A program made the translations under genes and the position numbers. From positions 124,001 to 188,000 of the forward strand of contig NZ_AMRK01000004.1 in NCBI RefSeq assembly GCF_000299875.1: 64,000 nucleotides of DNA. Reading direction: 5' to 3'. Position 1 is the first letter of the stretch. Every line of letters starts with the position of its first letter. Below the pieces are notes generated by a model. It did no database searches. It had not been told where the DNA came from and worked only from the letters and a program-made list of their open reading frames with translations. Below, piece after piece: positions 8,918-17,135 of this stretch. The stretch is from Celeribacter baekdonensis B30. GTDB taxonomy: Bacteria; Pseudomonadota; Alphaproteobacteria; Rhodobacterales; Rhodobacteraceae.

Positions 8918-10042
8918 GTGCGCGCTGAAATCCAAAACACTGTGGCCAAAATCGAAAAATCCGTGGCGCTGCTCAAGCAGCGGCTGGATTGGGAAACTGC
9001 GCCGCATCGGCTTGAGGAATTCAACGCGATGATCGAGGACCCGACCCTGTGGGACGATCCCGAGCGGGCGCAAAAACTGATGCGCGAGCGCCAGATGTTG
9101 ATGGATGCGGTGAACACCGCGAAATCCATCGAACAGGATATGAAAGACAACATCGAGCTTATTGAAATGGGCGAGATGGAAGAGGACCAAGAGGTCATCG
9201 CCGAGGCCGAAGCGGCGCTGATGGCGCTGACCAAAACGGCGGCTGAGAAAGAGCTTGAGGCGTTGTTGGATGGCGAGGCCGATGGCAATGACACGTTCCT
9301 TGAGATCAACTCCGGCGCGGGCGGCACCGAGTCCTGTGACTGGGCCTCAATGTTGGCGCGGATGTATGTCCGTTGGGCGGAGAAAAAGGGCTATAAGGTC
9401 GAATTGCAGTCCGAGAGCGCGGGCGAAGAGGCGGGCATCAAATCCGCCGCTTATAAAATCTCCGGTCCCAATGCCTATGGCTGGCTGAAATCCGAGTCTG
9501 GCGTCCACCGTCTCGTCCGCATCTCGCCGTTTGATAGCGCCGCCAAGCGCCACACGTCTTTTACCTCGGTCAAAGTCTACCCGGTGGTGGATGACAATAT
9601 CGAGATCGAGGTGAACCCCTCCGACATCCGCATCGACACCTATCGCTCGTCGGGGGCGGGCGGTCAGCACGTCAACACCACCGACTCCGCCGTGCGGATC
9701 ACCCACTTTCCAACCGGGATCGTGGTGACCTCCTCTGAGAAATCGCAACACCAAAACCGTGACATCGCGATGAAGGCCCTCAAATCGCGCTTGTACCAAA
9801 TGGAATTGGACAAACGCTCCGCCTTGGTGAATGAAGCGCACGAAAACGCCGGTGACGCCGGCTGGGGCAACCAAATCCGCTCCTACGTGTTGCAGCCCTA
9901 TCAAATGGTCAAAGACCTTCGGACCAACTTTGAAACCTCCGACACCAAAGGCGTTCTGGACGGCGACCTCGACGGCTTCATGGCCGCCACCTTAGCGCTC
10001 AACGTGTCGGGGAAATCACGCGCGGATGCTCAAGGGGAGTGA
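8918..10042 (+). CDS. prfB: Peptide chain release factor 2
   Basis: RF2 ends translation at UGA and UAA codons. The 374-residue protein has an N-terminal coiled-coil domain (residues 1-110), the recognition tripeptide SPF in [12 protein letters not shown], and the peptidyl-transferase loop GGQ in [15 protein letters not shown]. It starts at GTG with AAGG 11 nt upstream. The frame is continuous: there is no in-frame UGA near codon 25, so the programmed frameshift that controls many bacterial prfB genes is absent here, as is common in alphaproteobacteria. Position after mrcA is usual for roseobacters. Confidence 0.95.
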   Translation: MRAEIQNTVAKIEKSVALLKQRLDWETAPHRLEEFNAMIEDPTLWDDPERAQKLMRERQMLMDAVNTAKSIEQDMKDNIELIEMGEMEEDQEVIAEAEAALMALTKTAAEKELEALLDGEADGNDTFLEINSGAGGTESCDWASMLARMYVRWAEKKGYKVELQSESAGEEAGIKSAAYKISGPNAYGWLKSESGVHRLVRISPFDSAAKRHTSFTSVKVYPVVDDNIEIEVNPSDIRIDTYRSSGAGGQHVNTTDSAVRITHFPTGIVVTSSEKSQHQNRDIAMKALKSRLYQMELDKRSALVNEAHENAGDAGWGNQIRSYVLQPYQMVKDLRTNFETSDTKGVLDGDLDGFMAATLALNVSGKSRADAQGE

Positions 10043-10211
10043 AGTCTGGCGGAGAGTGTAGTTGCGCCGAAGCCGCCATTGAGCATGGATGCAGCGAATG
10101 GCGGGGTTGAGCCCAAAGTGCATGATGCTGCGCGGTGCATGAATGTCCACTTACGTGATTTGCTTTTGATCACTTGCCTTATGATATCGTTGCGACTCTC
10201 TTGCTCAAAAC

Positions 10212-10652
10212 CTATGAAGCTACGTTGCAGTTCGCCATTTCTTGTCGCCAGCCTGCTGTGAGCTGGGCGACCGTCACTGCGCCAAGTGATCGCTCAAATT
10301 GAATCCGCGCTGCGTTCAACGCTTCGGTCGTGGCGGCGTTCGCTTCGCGGGCAAGCAGACAGGTTGGCTCATCCTCATCATTGCCAAGCGCAAACAAGGT
10401 CGGTGATCCTAGGGCCTTGTAAATGGAAAGCAGGGTGATTTCGCTCAACGGCTTGATCAATATCCAGCCGCCACCATGCCCTTTCGTGGACGTGACAATT
10501 TCCGCATCGCGCAGCCCTGCCATCGTGCGTCGCACCACGGCGGAATTGGTCTGCAACATCTGCGCGATCAATTCTGATGTTGCTGGCTCGTCCATGCCGT
10601 CAAGATGGAGAAGGGCATGAAGAACGCGGGAAAGTCTTTTATCCTGACGCAT
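10212..10652 (-). CDS. Rrf2 family transcriptional regulator
   Basis: A 146-residue winged-helix regulator. Start at 10652 is supported by GGAGA 8 nt upstream; a longer frame to 10691 would run into the operator region. The N-terminal helix-turn-helix (SELIAQMLQTNSAVVRRTM) and the wing (TKGHGGGWIL) fit the Rrf2 family. IscR-like members hold three clustered cysteines for an Fe-S cluster; here only one Cys lies in that region (EPTCLLA), so Fe-S sensing is unlikely and it resembles the YwnA branch. It is divergent from the MFS efflux gene and probably controls it and itself. Confidence 0.85.
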   Translation of the reverse strand: MRQDKRLSRVLHALLHLDGMDEPATSELIAQMLQTNSAVVRRTMAGLRDAEIVTSTKGHGGGWILIKPLSEITLLSIYKALGSPTLFALGNDEDEPTCLLAREANAATTEALNAARIQFERSLGAVTVAQLTAGWRQEMANCNVAS

Positions 10653-10672
10653 TTTGAGTCTCCATCGCTCAT

Positions 10673-10735
10673 ATGTAACATTTGAAAACACAAGAGATTG
10701 ACTCTTGGTGTGTTATGGTACATTTGATGTTACAT
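10673..10735. promoter_or_regulatory. Divergent control region between Rrf2 regulator and MFS gene
   Basis: ATGTAACAT (10673-10681) and its exact inverted copy ATGTTACAT (10727-10735) flank an AT-rich segment containing TTGACT (10698-10703). Each arm lies next to one of the divergent genes; the second overlaps the MFS start codon. The related words AACATTTGA and TACATTTGA also occur. This is a plausible binding site pair for the adjacent Rrf2 regulator. Confidence 0.5.
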
Positions 10736-12203
10736 GAATATTTTCAAAAGTACCATGGCCGATGTGTCTCAGCACAAGCCGCGCTCCGACAGGTGGATGG
10801 CCTTGGCCGTTCTGTTCCTTGCCAGCTTCATGAACCTGATTGACGTCAGCATCGTGAATGTCGCCCTACCGCGCATACAAGTGGACACGGGTGCGACAGC
10901 GACCCAGCTTGAATGGGTGGCGGCAGTCTACGTTCTTGCCCTTGCCGTGGGCCTGCTGCCCTTTGGGCGCTTCGGTGATGTGTTCGGACGCCGCCGTATG
11001 TTCCTGTGGGGCCTGTTTGGGTTCACTGTCGCATCCGTTCTTTGCGGGGTCGCACCTGATATACTGACCTTGATTGCGGCCCGCGCGGCGCAGGGTAGTT
11101 TCGCCGCCATGATGGTGCCGCAGGTTCTTGCGATTGTGCATGTGATCTTTCCACCGGATGAAAAGGCCCGGGTCTTTGGTCTGTTTGGTACAGTCTCCAG
11201 CCTTGGCGTCGTCGCAGGGCCGATCATTGGCGGCGCGGTGATTACCGCTGATTTCGCGGGGCTGGGCTGGCGGCTGGCCTTCCTGATCAATGTTCCGCTT
11301 GGTATGGTCGCCTTGATCGGCGCCATGCGCTTTGTCCCTGATCTGGAGACTGACACCACATTGCGCCCCGACTGGATCGGAACGGGATTGTTTGCCGGGG
11401 CAATCGTTCTTTTGGTCCTGCCGCTGATCGAGGGTCGCGTCCTTGGCTGGCCTTGGTGGACGTTTGCGGCACTCTTGGCCTGTGTGCCAATGATGGTCGG
11501 CTTTGTGCTTTGGGAACGTCGCCTGAGCAAACGCGGCTTGTCCGCGCTGATGCCCGAGGGACTTTTGCAAAACCGGCCCTACCTGATCCGCCTTGGGTTG
11601 GTGATCTTATTCTTCTCCGGCATCCCCGGTCTGTTCCTTGTCCTCGCCATCTTCCTGCAATCCGGGTTTGGCCTGTCAGCCCTGCAAAGCGGCCTTGTGA
11701 CCACGCCTTTCCCTGTTGGCGTTATGCTGGCGTCCACACTCACATCACGCTTTGGAAACGCGTATCTGACACTCAGAATTGCGTGCGGTGCTGCACTTCT
11801 GACGATCGGCATGATTGGACTTCGGGTCGTGATCAACGGCGTGGGGACTGACCTGAACCCGTATCTGTTCACCGTGCCGTTGATCATCTGCGGCTTTGGC
11901 ATGGGAACGGCGGTCATGTCGCTGTTTCAGGTCACTATGTCGAGCGTTGAAGCGCAAGATGCAGGGGCCGGTTCTGGTGCCATGCAAGCTTTCCAACAAG
12001 TCGGCGCTGCCCTCGGTATCGCAATCGCAGGTCAGATATTCTTCTCTCTGCTCGGTGAGGACGAAATGGAAGTGGGCACAGAGGCCGCGTCCCGTTTTGT
12101 CCATGCCGCGTCACAAGCCACGCTCTATTCGATGGCCGTCTTTGCGGCCTTGGCCCTCGGCCTTGGAGTGTCAGCCTATCGCAACAGAAAGCCCCCACAA
12201 TGA
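10734..12203 (+). CDS. DHA2-type MFS multidrug efflux transporter (EmrB/QacA-like)
   Basis: A 489-residue inner-membrane protein with about 14 hydrophobic segments, as expected of the 14-helix DHA2 drug:H+ antiporters. Segments typical of the family are MNLIDVSIVNVALP in helix 1, the GRFGDVFGRRRMFLWG loop between helices 2 and 3, and GPIIGGAVI in helix 5. No good ribosome site precedes 10734; Met at 10755 is an alternative start. It is divergent from the Rrf2 regulator and overlaps the next methyltransferase by 4 bp (ATGA), so the two are co-expressed. Substrate unknown. Confidence 0.88.
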   Translation: MNIFKSTMADVSQHKPRSDRWMALAVLFLASFMNLIDVSIVNVALPRIQVDTGATATQLEWVAAVYVLALAVGLLPFGRFGDVFGRRRMFLWGLFGFTVASVLCGVAPDILTLIAARAAQGSFAAMMVPQVLAIVHVIFPPDEKARVFGLFGTVSSLGVVAGPIIGGAVITADFAGLGWRLAFLINVPLGMVALIGAMRFVPDLETDTTLRPDWIGTGLFAGAIVLLVLPLIEGRVLGWPWWTFAALLACVPMMVGFVLWERRLSKRGLSALMPEGLLQNRPYLIRLGLVILFFSGIPGLFLVLAIFLQSGFGLSALQSGLVTTPFPVGVMLASTLTSRFGNAYLTLRIACGAALLTIGMIGLRVVINGVGTDLNPYLFTVPLIICGFGMGTAVMSLFQVTMSSVEAQDAGAGSGAMQAFQQVGAALGIAIAGQIFFSLLGEDEMEVGTEAASRFVHAASQATLYSMAVFAALALGLGVSAYRNRKPPQ

Positions 12204-12829
12204 CCGATAAATCATCAAACCCCTCGCAAGATTTTTGGGAACCACACTACGCCAAAATGACTCGTCCGTCTGGCGGCCGTGTCTCCGCCGTTTTGAAGCA
12301 GTTTGTCGAGGCGCGACCAATCGGAACCGCGCTTGAACTGGGGTGCGCCCGTGGCGACGACGCAATCTGGCTGGCAAAGCAAGGATGGACGGTCACAGGG
12401 GTTGATGTTGCCGAGGCCGCATTGAGTGCGGCCCGTGCATCCGCGCAGGAAGCGAACGTCTCGGATCGAACGACATTTGAACGGCATGACCTGGGTATGA
12501 CCTTTCCAACTGGAAAATTCGACTTGGTGACAGCGATGTTTTTCCATTCACCGGTCGATTTTGGGCGGGTTCAGGCGCTGCGCCGTGCCGTACAATCCGT
12601 CGCACAAGGCGGGCTTCTTTTGATCGTTGCACATGGTTCACGCGCGCCTTGGTCATGGGCTGATCCAGATACGGTCTATCCAACTGCACAAGACGAGCTG
12701 GCGGACCTGGCTGTTAACGCAGACGATTGGCGGAACGTCTTTGTCGGACCCATCGAACGAGCTGCGACAGGCCCGGACGGGCAGAGCGCTGTAGTGATTG
12801 ACACAGTCATTGCCATTGAGCGGAGTTAA
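12200..12829 (+). CDS. Class I SAM-dependent methyltransferase (TehB/thiopurine-methyltransferase-like)
   Basis: A 209-residue methyltransferase translationally coupled to the MFS gene by an ATGA overlap. Motif I is LELGCARGDDAIWLA, strand 2 ends in VTGVDVAEAAL, and motif II contains FDLVTAMFFHSP. The N-terminal half (FWEPHYAKM) resembles TehB/UbiG-like small-molecule methyltransferases. Coupling to an efflux pump suggests that a toxic compound is methylated and exported, but this is inference. No gene is seen in the 289 bp that follow. Confidence 0.85.
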   Translation: MTDKSSNPSQDFWEPHYAKMTRPSGGRVSAVLKQFVEARPIGTALELGCARGDDAIWLAKQGWTVTGVDVAEAALSAARASAQEANVSDRTTFERHDLGMTFPTGKFDLVTAMFFHSPVDFGRVQALRRAVQSVAQGGLLLIVAHGSRAPWSWADPDTVYPTAQDELADLAVNADDWRNVFVGPIERAATGPDGQSAVVIDTVIAIERS

Positions 12830-13118
12830 TCACGGTTCTTGAACGTTTTCCGGAGGCGAGCGTTTTTCAAAGCGGTCATTGGCTCAGCAATAGTGAATGC
12901 TCGCTTTGTCCGGCAATTTACCATTTCATGCGCCGCAAAGCGTAGAGCGATGAACTCCGAACCGGTCACCCGACACCAGCGCGGCGAAAGTACCCGGAGA
13001 GCCCTCTTTGATCAATGCTGCGCAAGGCAAGAAGGGCGGCTCTGACGGCCCTTCAATCCATTCATAGGCACTGTTCAGCGAGGCAGTCTTTAGAAAAACT
13101 GGCTACAGTGTAAATGCC

Positions 13119-13496
13119 TTAGTCCTGAGACATGGGGACGAGGGTATCCACTGGCAGATCAGCTAAGTAGCCGACAATCTGGGACCGGGACCGCTCCATA
13201 TCCGCCAGCCTCTGGTCCAGTTTCGCCACTTCACCTTCAAGCCGGGCGCGCAAGCGGTCACAGGGGTGGAACGTCGGCTTCGGGCTGATGATGCAGGGCA
13301 AAAGGTCGTGCATCGCCTCGACCGTCAGGCCGGCATCCGCCAACTGTTTTATCCGCTTTGCCTCTTCGAGGTCGGCTTCAGAATAGTCGCGATAGCCGCT
13401 GCCGGTTCGGTGCGGCTGGAGCAAGCCTTCGGCCTCGTAAAAGCGCAACATCCGGACGGTGATACCACAGCGCTGAGAAATTTCTCCGATCTGCAT
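13119..13496 (-). CDS. MerR family transcriptional regulator
   Basis: A 125-residue MerR-type activator/repressor. Start at 13496 (MQIGEISQRCG) has GGAG 8 nt upstream; an upstream ATG at 13517 is possible. The N-terminal winged helix contains ITVRMLRFYEAEGLL and SGYRDYSEADL, followed by the dimerisation coiled coil (LEGEVAKLDQRLADMERSRSQ). A single Cys pair candidate (LLPCIISPKPTFHPCDRL) lies before the coiled coil, as in several metal- or redox-sensing MerR proteins. It faces the alpha/beta hydrolase gene across a MerR-type operator. Confidence 0.88.
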   Translation of the reverse strand: MQIGEISQRCGITVRMLRFYEAEGLLQPHRTGSGYRDYSEADLEEAKRIKQLADAGLTVEAMHDLLPCIISPKPTFHPCDRLRARLEGEVAKLDQRLADMERSRSQIVGYLADLPVDTLVPMSQD

Positions 13497-13517
13497 TGAT
13501 ATATCTCCATTTTTCAT

Positions 13518-13542
13518 TTGACCCTAACAACGCTGTCAGGGT
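13518..13542 (+). promoter_or_regulatory. MerR-type promoter/operator
   Basis: A -35-like TTGACC (13518-13523) overlaps a 22-bp dyad whose arms ACCCT (13521-13525) and AGGGT (13538-13542) are perfect and which is symmetric at 18 of 22 positions. A long, dyad-filled promoter spacer is the hallmark of MerR-regulated promoters. It lies between the MerR gene and the hydrolase gene. Confidence 0.7.
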
Positions 13543-13582
13543 GCATGACGAGAGCCGACACATCAAGTCGGAGAACAGAATC

Positions 13583-14371
13583 ATGTCGAAAATAGAACAT
13601 TTGCAGCATGACGGTGCCCGCGTTGGTTATCGTGACGACGGTGAGGGGCGGCCTCTGGTGCTGGTGCATGGGACAGGAGGGGACGGTGAGGCGAACTTTT
13701 CTGGCGTGATGCCCTACCTGTCTGCCCGAAGGGTAATCCGGCCTGATTACGCAGGGGCCGGGCTGACAGATGATCCCGCCAAGGCCCTGACACTGGACCG
13801 GCTGGCCGGGCAAGTGCTGGCTGCGGTGGACCATGCCGGCGTCGAGAGCTTCGATTTGTTGGGCTTCTCCCTCGGCGCTGCTGTTGCAGCTCGGCTTGCG
13901 GCCCGCCAGCCAGACAGGATCGAACGGCTCGTCCTAGTCGGTGGCTTTGTCACTGGAGCTGATCCTCGGTCGCAGATGCAGTTTCGGCACTGGGCGGATC
14001 TTGCACGGCGGGACCCGGCATCGCTCGCACGGCTCATGCTGTTGACAGGCTTCAGCCGCGCCTTCCTCGCAGGAATAGACGATATGGAGTCGGTCGTTGC
14101 CGAAATGGTGGCAAGCAGCAACTGGCAAGGTATCGCGCGGCAGGCCGAACTCGACCTCCAAGTCGATGTCTCAAGCGATCTGGCAGATATTCGCGCTCAT
14201 ACGTTGGTACTTGGCAATCAGCAGGATCAGATGGTTGACCCCAAGGCCTCGATCGCTCTGGCGGATGGCATCGGCCGTACCACGCTCGATTGGATCGACG
14301 GGCCACACCTGGCTTTGATGGAAACACCGAAGCCGATTGCAGAGTTGCTAACGCGGTTTTTTCACGACTGA
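13583..14371 (+). CDS. Alpha/beta hydrolase
   Basis: A 262-residue alpha/beta-fold hydrolase. The oxyanion segment is LVLVHGTGGDGE, the nucleophile elbow is GFSLGAA (Ser at about residue 97), the acid lies near NQQDQMVDP, and the catalytic His is in DGPHLAL near the C-terminus. The ATG at 13583 follows GGAG; the frame is open further upstream but would pass through the MerR promoter. It is divergent from the MerR regulator and is its probable target. Substrate unknown; esterase or carbon-carbon hydrolase are both possible. Confidence 0.87.
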   Translation: MSKIEHLQHDGARVGYRDDGEGRPLVLVHGTGGDGEANFSGVMPYLSARRVIRPDYAGAGLTDDPAKALTLDRLAGQVLAAVDHAGVESFDLLGFSLGAAVAARLAARQPDRIERLVLVGGFVTGADPRSQMQFRHWADLARRDPASLARLMLLTGFSRAFLAGIDDMESVVAEMVASSNWQGIARQAELDLQVDVSSDLADIRAHTLVLGNQQDQMVDPKASIALADGIGRTTLDWIDGPHLALMETPKPIAELLTRFFHD

Positions 14372-14678
14372 CGCCATACATAGGGTGGCAACAGCGCTTC
14401 CTAGAGCACGACAGAGCCACGGGCGCGCCACTTCTCGCAGGTAGAAACACGATCCAATGCCGTCCTTCACATTACAAAAGTGACGGGCGGTTTTGTCCGC
14501 ACAGTCGCCGCTCGGTCGGAAAAATGCTGCGAGGCGCATGAACGTCTGGAAGGCGAAAGCTGCAACGCGGCGTTGGCGGGGGCGGTGACTGTCTCCTCTG
14601 GGCCGTTTTGGCCTTCTTTGCCTGCGTCGCAATTGAACTCATCTGCCTTTCAACGAGCATCAGAGGCGCTTGTCGCCG
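14372..14678. other. Poorly coding stretch
   Basis: No frame here has convincing codon use, a ribosome site or recognisable protein similarity. It lies between the hydrolase gene and the degraded MNT remnant and looks like decayed DNA. Confidence 0.5.
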
Positions 14679-14922
14679 TCAAACCGGAACGGCTTCCCGC
14701 AACACGCGCGCGATCACTGATCCGCTCCGGAAGATCTCCAGGCGTCTTGACATCAACCTTGACGTTCAAGGCCTCTGCGAGAGCGTCCTGTAAGCCTCCC
14801 AAATCGAAAAGAGTGGTTTCTGGCATAGGATCAACTAAAACGAGGTTGCTATCTTCCGTATCCTCTCGACGCAACACAGAGCCGTAAACGCGAGGATTTG
14901 ATGTACGATGTTGCGCGACGAG
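14679..14922 (-). pseudogene. Remnant of an MNT-type (MntA-like) nucleotidyltransferase
   Basis: Reading leftwards from 14922 (just after a TAA) gives RTSNPRVYGSVLRREDTEDS, then TLFDLGGLQDALAEALNVKV and TPGDLPERISDR, which is the pattern of minimal nucleotidyltransferases found as MntA antitoxins. The catalytic GSxxRxE motif survives, but the following aspartate pair is broken (DSNLVLVDP where SDLDLLVDP is usual) and there is no start codon. After ISDR a one-base frameshift is needed to reach the normal ending VLREAVPV and its stop at 14679. No HepT partner is seen next to it. A decayed toxin-antitoxin half. Confidence 0.6.
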
Positions 14923-15357
14923 TTACCGGATCACGTGACGCCATTGCTCAAAAGCCAGCGAAGGTTTTTTCTGGCACATTTCCCGTCCTTCAAATCCTTC
15001 AAGACTTTGAATATCAGCCGCGACGCAAAGCGTCTACAAATCTAGGGGCACCTCAATTCGACGAAGCCGTAGACGCGGAGTTTCAATCAAAGCTCGCGCC
15101 TATAGCCGACCATGCACCGCCGGATGACACTCAACACTGGTACAGGCTTTCCGGGCGGCCTATTCGCCCTATGCTGCACGCATTGCCCTTGTTGATGGTG
15201 GCGGCTTGGCCAGCCCGCGGGGTGGGCGTTTAAAGTATTGTCGCGTTCCGCGCCCGATTTATCCTTTAGACGATGCTGTGGCGCTATGATCCGTTCAGAC
15301 AGCTCACTCTAAAGTGGCGCTGTCCCAAGCCGGTTCGGCCACGGCGAGACAGAGGCG
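14923..15357. other. Poorly coding stretch
   Basis: A frame from 14898 to 15233 is open but has no ribosome site, unusual composition and no recognisable motif. I see no gene, terminator or repeat here. It separates the accessory region from the 3' end of the large minus-strand operon. Confidence 0.45.
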
Positions 15358-15723
15358 TTAGATGGCAGCGGCAGTCAGGATGAAAAACACCTTGCGCACA
15401 TGGGTCAGATTTTCCCATGTGCCGACAAAACCAGCCGCCACAACAAAACTGTCACCGGGACCAAAGACCCGCTGCGCACCCTCTGCATCCGTCAGGCGCA
15501 CTTGGCCCTCCAAAATATGACACATCTCGTCATAGTCGCAGGCGCAGCGTTCCAAATGCGGGCCAGCTTCCCAAATGCCGCTGAGCGCGCGTCCATCTGT
15601 GCTTTCAAAACAGCGCCAGCTTTTGCTATCATAGGGCGCATCGACCAAGGCGGGATCGTCCACGCGGGTTGCGCGCGGGGCGCCATTTGTTTCAAAGGCA
15701 ATCACATGGGCGGGGTTCGTCAT
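15358..15723 (-). CDS. Cupin-domain protein (EutQ/DUF861-like), third copy of the operon
   Basis: A 121-residue single-domain cupin. Start at 15723 has AGGA 6 nt upstream; a TTG start at 15750 would overlap the previous stop. The barrel motif is visible as YDEMCHILEGQVRL, then FGPGDSFVVAAGFVGTWE. The lone His (CHILEG) and the Glu suggest a degenerate metal site, as in the ethanolamine-utilisation EutQ-type cupins. It is the last gene of the 13-gene minus-strand operon, 23 bp after the FAD oxidoreductase gene. Its role is unknown; sugar- or amine-adduct binding is possible. Confidence 0.8.
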   Translation of the reverse strand: MTNPAHVIAFETNGAPRATRVDDPALVDAPYDSKSWRCFESTDGRALSGIWEAGPHLERCACDYDEMCHILEGQVRLTDAEGAQRVFGPGDSFVVAAGFVGTWENLTHVRKVFFILTAAAI

Positions 15724-15746
15724 ATCTGTCCTATCAAAATGTAGCG

Positions 15747-17135
15747 TCAAGATGCGAGGCCAATGCCAAAGGCATCCAGAAGGCGCAGAGTAGCGCCACG
15801 GTGGCCTGTTTCATCTTCGCGGGCCAAATCTTTTTGTGCCATTTTGACGGCCATGCTGCGGATCGGTTCGGGCGGAAAAGGCACCGCCCAGCGGCGTGGC
15901 ATTTTCAACCGCGTGCGTTCAGTGTCGGCCCCATTCAACAGATCCAACATGGTCAAGGCGGCAAAGCGGCTGGCGGAGACGCCCTGTCCGGTAAAGCCCA
16001 TTGCATAGGCCAGTTGACCACCATAGGCCAAACCAGAGAAAAAGGTGGTGCGGGCCGAGGTGTCGATGATACCGCCCCAGGCGTGGTCAAATCGCACATC
16101 CGCAAGGGACGGGAAGGCGGCCGAAAACTGGTCTGCCAGCCGCTGGAAACTCTCGTCGCGCTGCAACAAGGCGTCACTGCGATCACTGCCGTAGTGATAA
16201 ATCGCGTCATACCCGGCCCAAAGCATCCGATTGTCGGCGGTTTTGCGGAAATAGTGAAACTGGTTGCCGCAATCAGCGATACCATAGCGGTCTGTCCAAC
16301 CGATGCTGGCCCATTGCGCCTCGGTCATCGGTTCGGTCACCAGCGAGTAATCAAAAATTGGGATGAAGGACAAGCTCAGGCGCTTGAGCAAGGGCTTGGC
16401 CGCGTTCGTCGCCAAGATCACCTGTTTGGCGCGGATCACCGCTTGGGCGGTGTCCAACTGGAGGACGGTGCCATCGCGGGACAGCTTGGAGACACCGGAG
16501 TTTTCGCAAATCGTAACACCTTGCTGCAAACAGACCCGGCGCAGCTCGGCCACTGTGCGCGCCGGATCAACCAGCGCATAATTCGGTTCAAACAGACCGG
16601 CGGAATAGACCGGACTGTCGAGTTTATCGGCCAACTCCGCACCTGACAGCAGACTGTGTTCGATGCCAAAGCGGGCATAGTTGCGCGCCATGTCTTGCAA
16701 CCCCTGTGCCTGCCATGGCGTTGCTGCGACATTGAGTTTGCCGGAGCGCTCAAACCCCGCATTCATCCCGTAGTGCTCAAGGTCTCGTGCGTAGTGATCA
16801 AGATTGTCACGTCCAAGCCGGATCAATCGCTCCGCCTCGCCTGTGTGGCGGGTGAGCGCATTGGACACGCCATGCGAAATAGATGGGGCACAAAAGCCGC
16901 CATTGCGCCCACTGGCGTCTTGGCCGCATCGCTTGGCCTCAAGCACAACAATCGTAGCGTCAGGGTGACGTTCGCGGGCCTTCAGCGCACTCCACAATCC
17001 GGTAAAGCCACCGCCGACAATCGCCAAATCACAGGACAGATCGGAGGTGGCCGGAAGGCAAGCGGGCAAAGTCGGGACGGTCGTAGTCCAAAACGGAAGG
17101 GGTTGGGCAGCGCTCAACCGCATGTCGCTTGTCAT
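15747..17135 (-). CDS. FAD-dependent amine oxidoreductase (DAO superfamily, PuuB-like)
   Basis: A 462-residue flavoprotein. The dinucleotide-binding motif is LAIVGGGFTGLWSALKA at about residues 37-53, followed by VVLEAKRCGQDASGRNGGF, whose GQDASGRNGG block is typical of gamma-glutamylputrescine oxidase and related amine or glycine oxidases. The C-terminal FAD motif is GLAYGGQLAYAMGFTGQGV. AGGAGG precedes the start by 6 nt and the start overlaps the previous gene by ATGA. In this operon it probably oxidises a primary or secondary amine to an aldehyde that the two aldehyde dehydrogenases then use. Confidence 0.87.
   Translation of the reverse strand: MTSDMRLSAAQPLPFWTTTVPTLPACLPATSDLSCDLAIVGGGFTGLWSALKARERHPDATIVVLEAKRCGQDASGRNGGFCAPSISHGVSNALTRHTGEAERLIRLGRDNLDHYARDLEHYGMNAGFERSGKLNVAATPWQAQGLQDMARNYARFGIEHSLLSGAELADKLDSPVYSAGLFEPNYALVDPARTVAELRRVCLQQGVTICENSGVSKLSRDGTVLQLDTAQAVIRAKQVILATNAAKPLLKRLSLSFIPIFDYSLVTEPMTEAQWASIGWTDRYGIADCGNQFHYFRKTADNRMLWAGYDAIYHYGSDRSDALLQRDESFQRLADQFSAAFPSLADVRFDHAWGGIIDTSARTTFFSGLAYGGQLAYAMGFTGQGVSASRFAALTMLDLLNGADTERTRLKMPRRWAVPFPPEPIRSMAVKMAQKDLAREDETGHRGATLRLLDAFGIGLAS

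Noticed and set aside
10079-10261. 60-codon plus-strand open frame after prfB
   Set aside because: Overlaps the 3' end of the Rrf2 gene and shows no ribosome site.
12839-13045. 68-codon plus-strand open frame after the methyltransferase gene
   Set aside because: No start context or recognisable protein; Arg/Cys-rich composition suggests noncoding DNA.
14898-15233. 111-codon plus-strand open frame
   Set aside because: No ribosome site, odd composition and no motif; it lies in decayed DNA.
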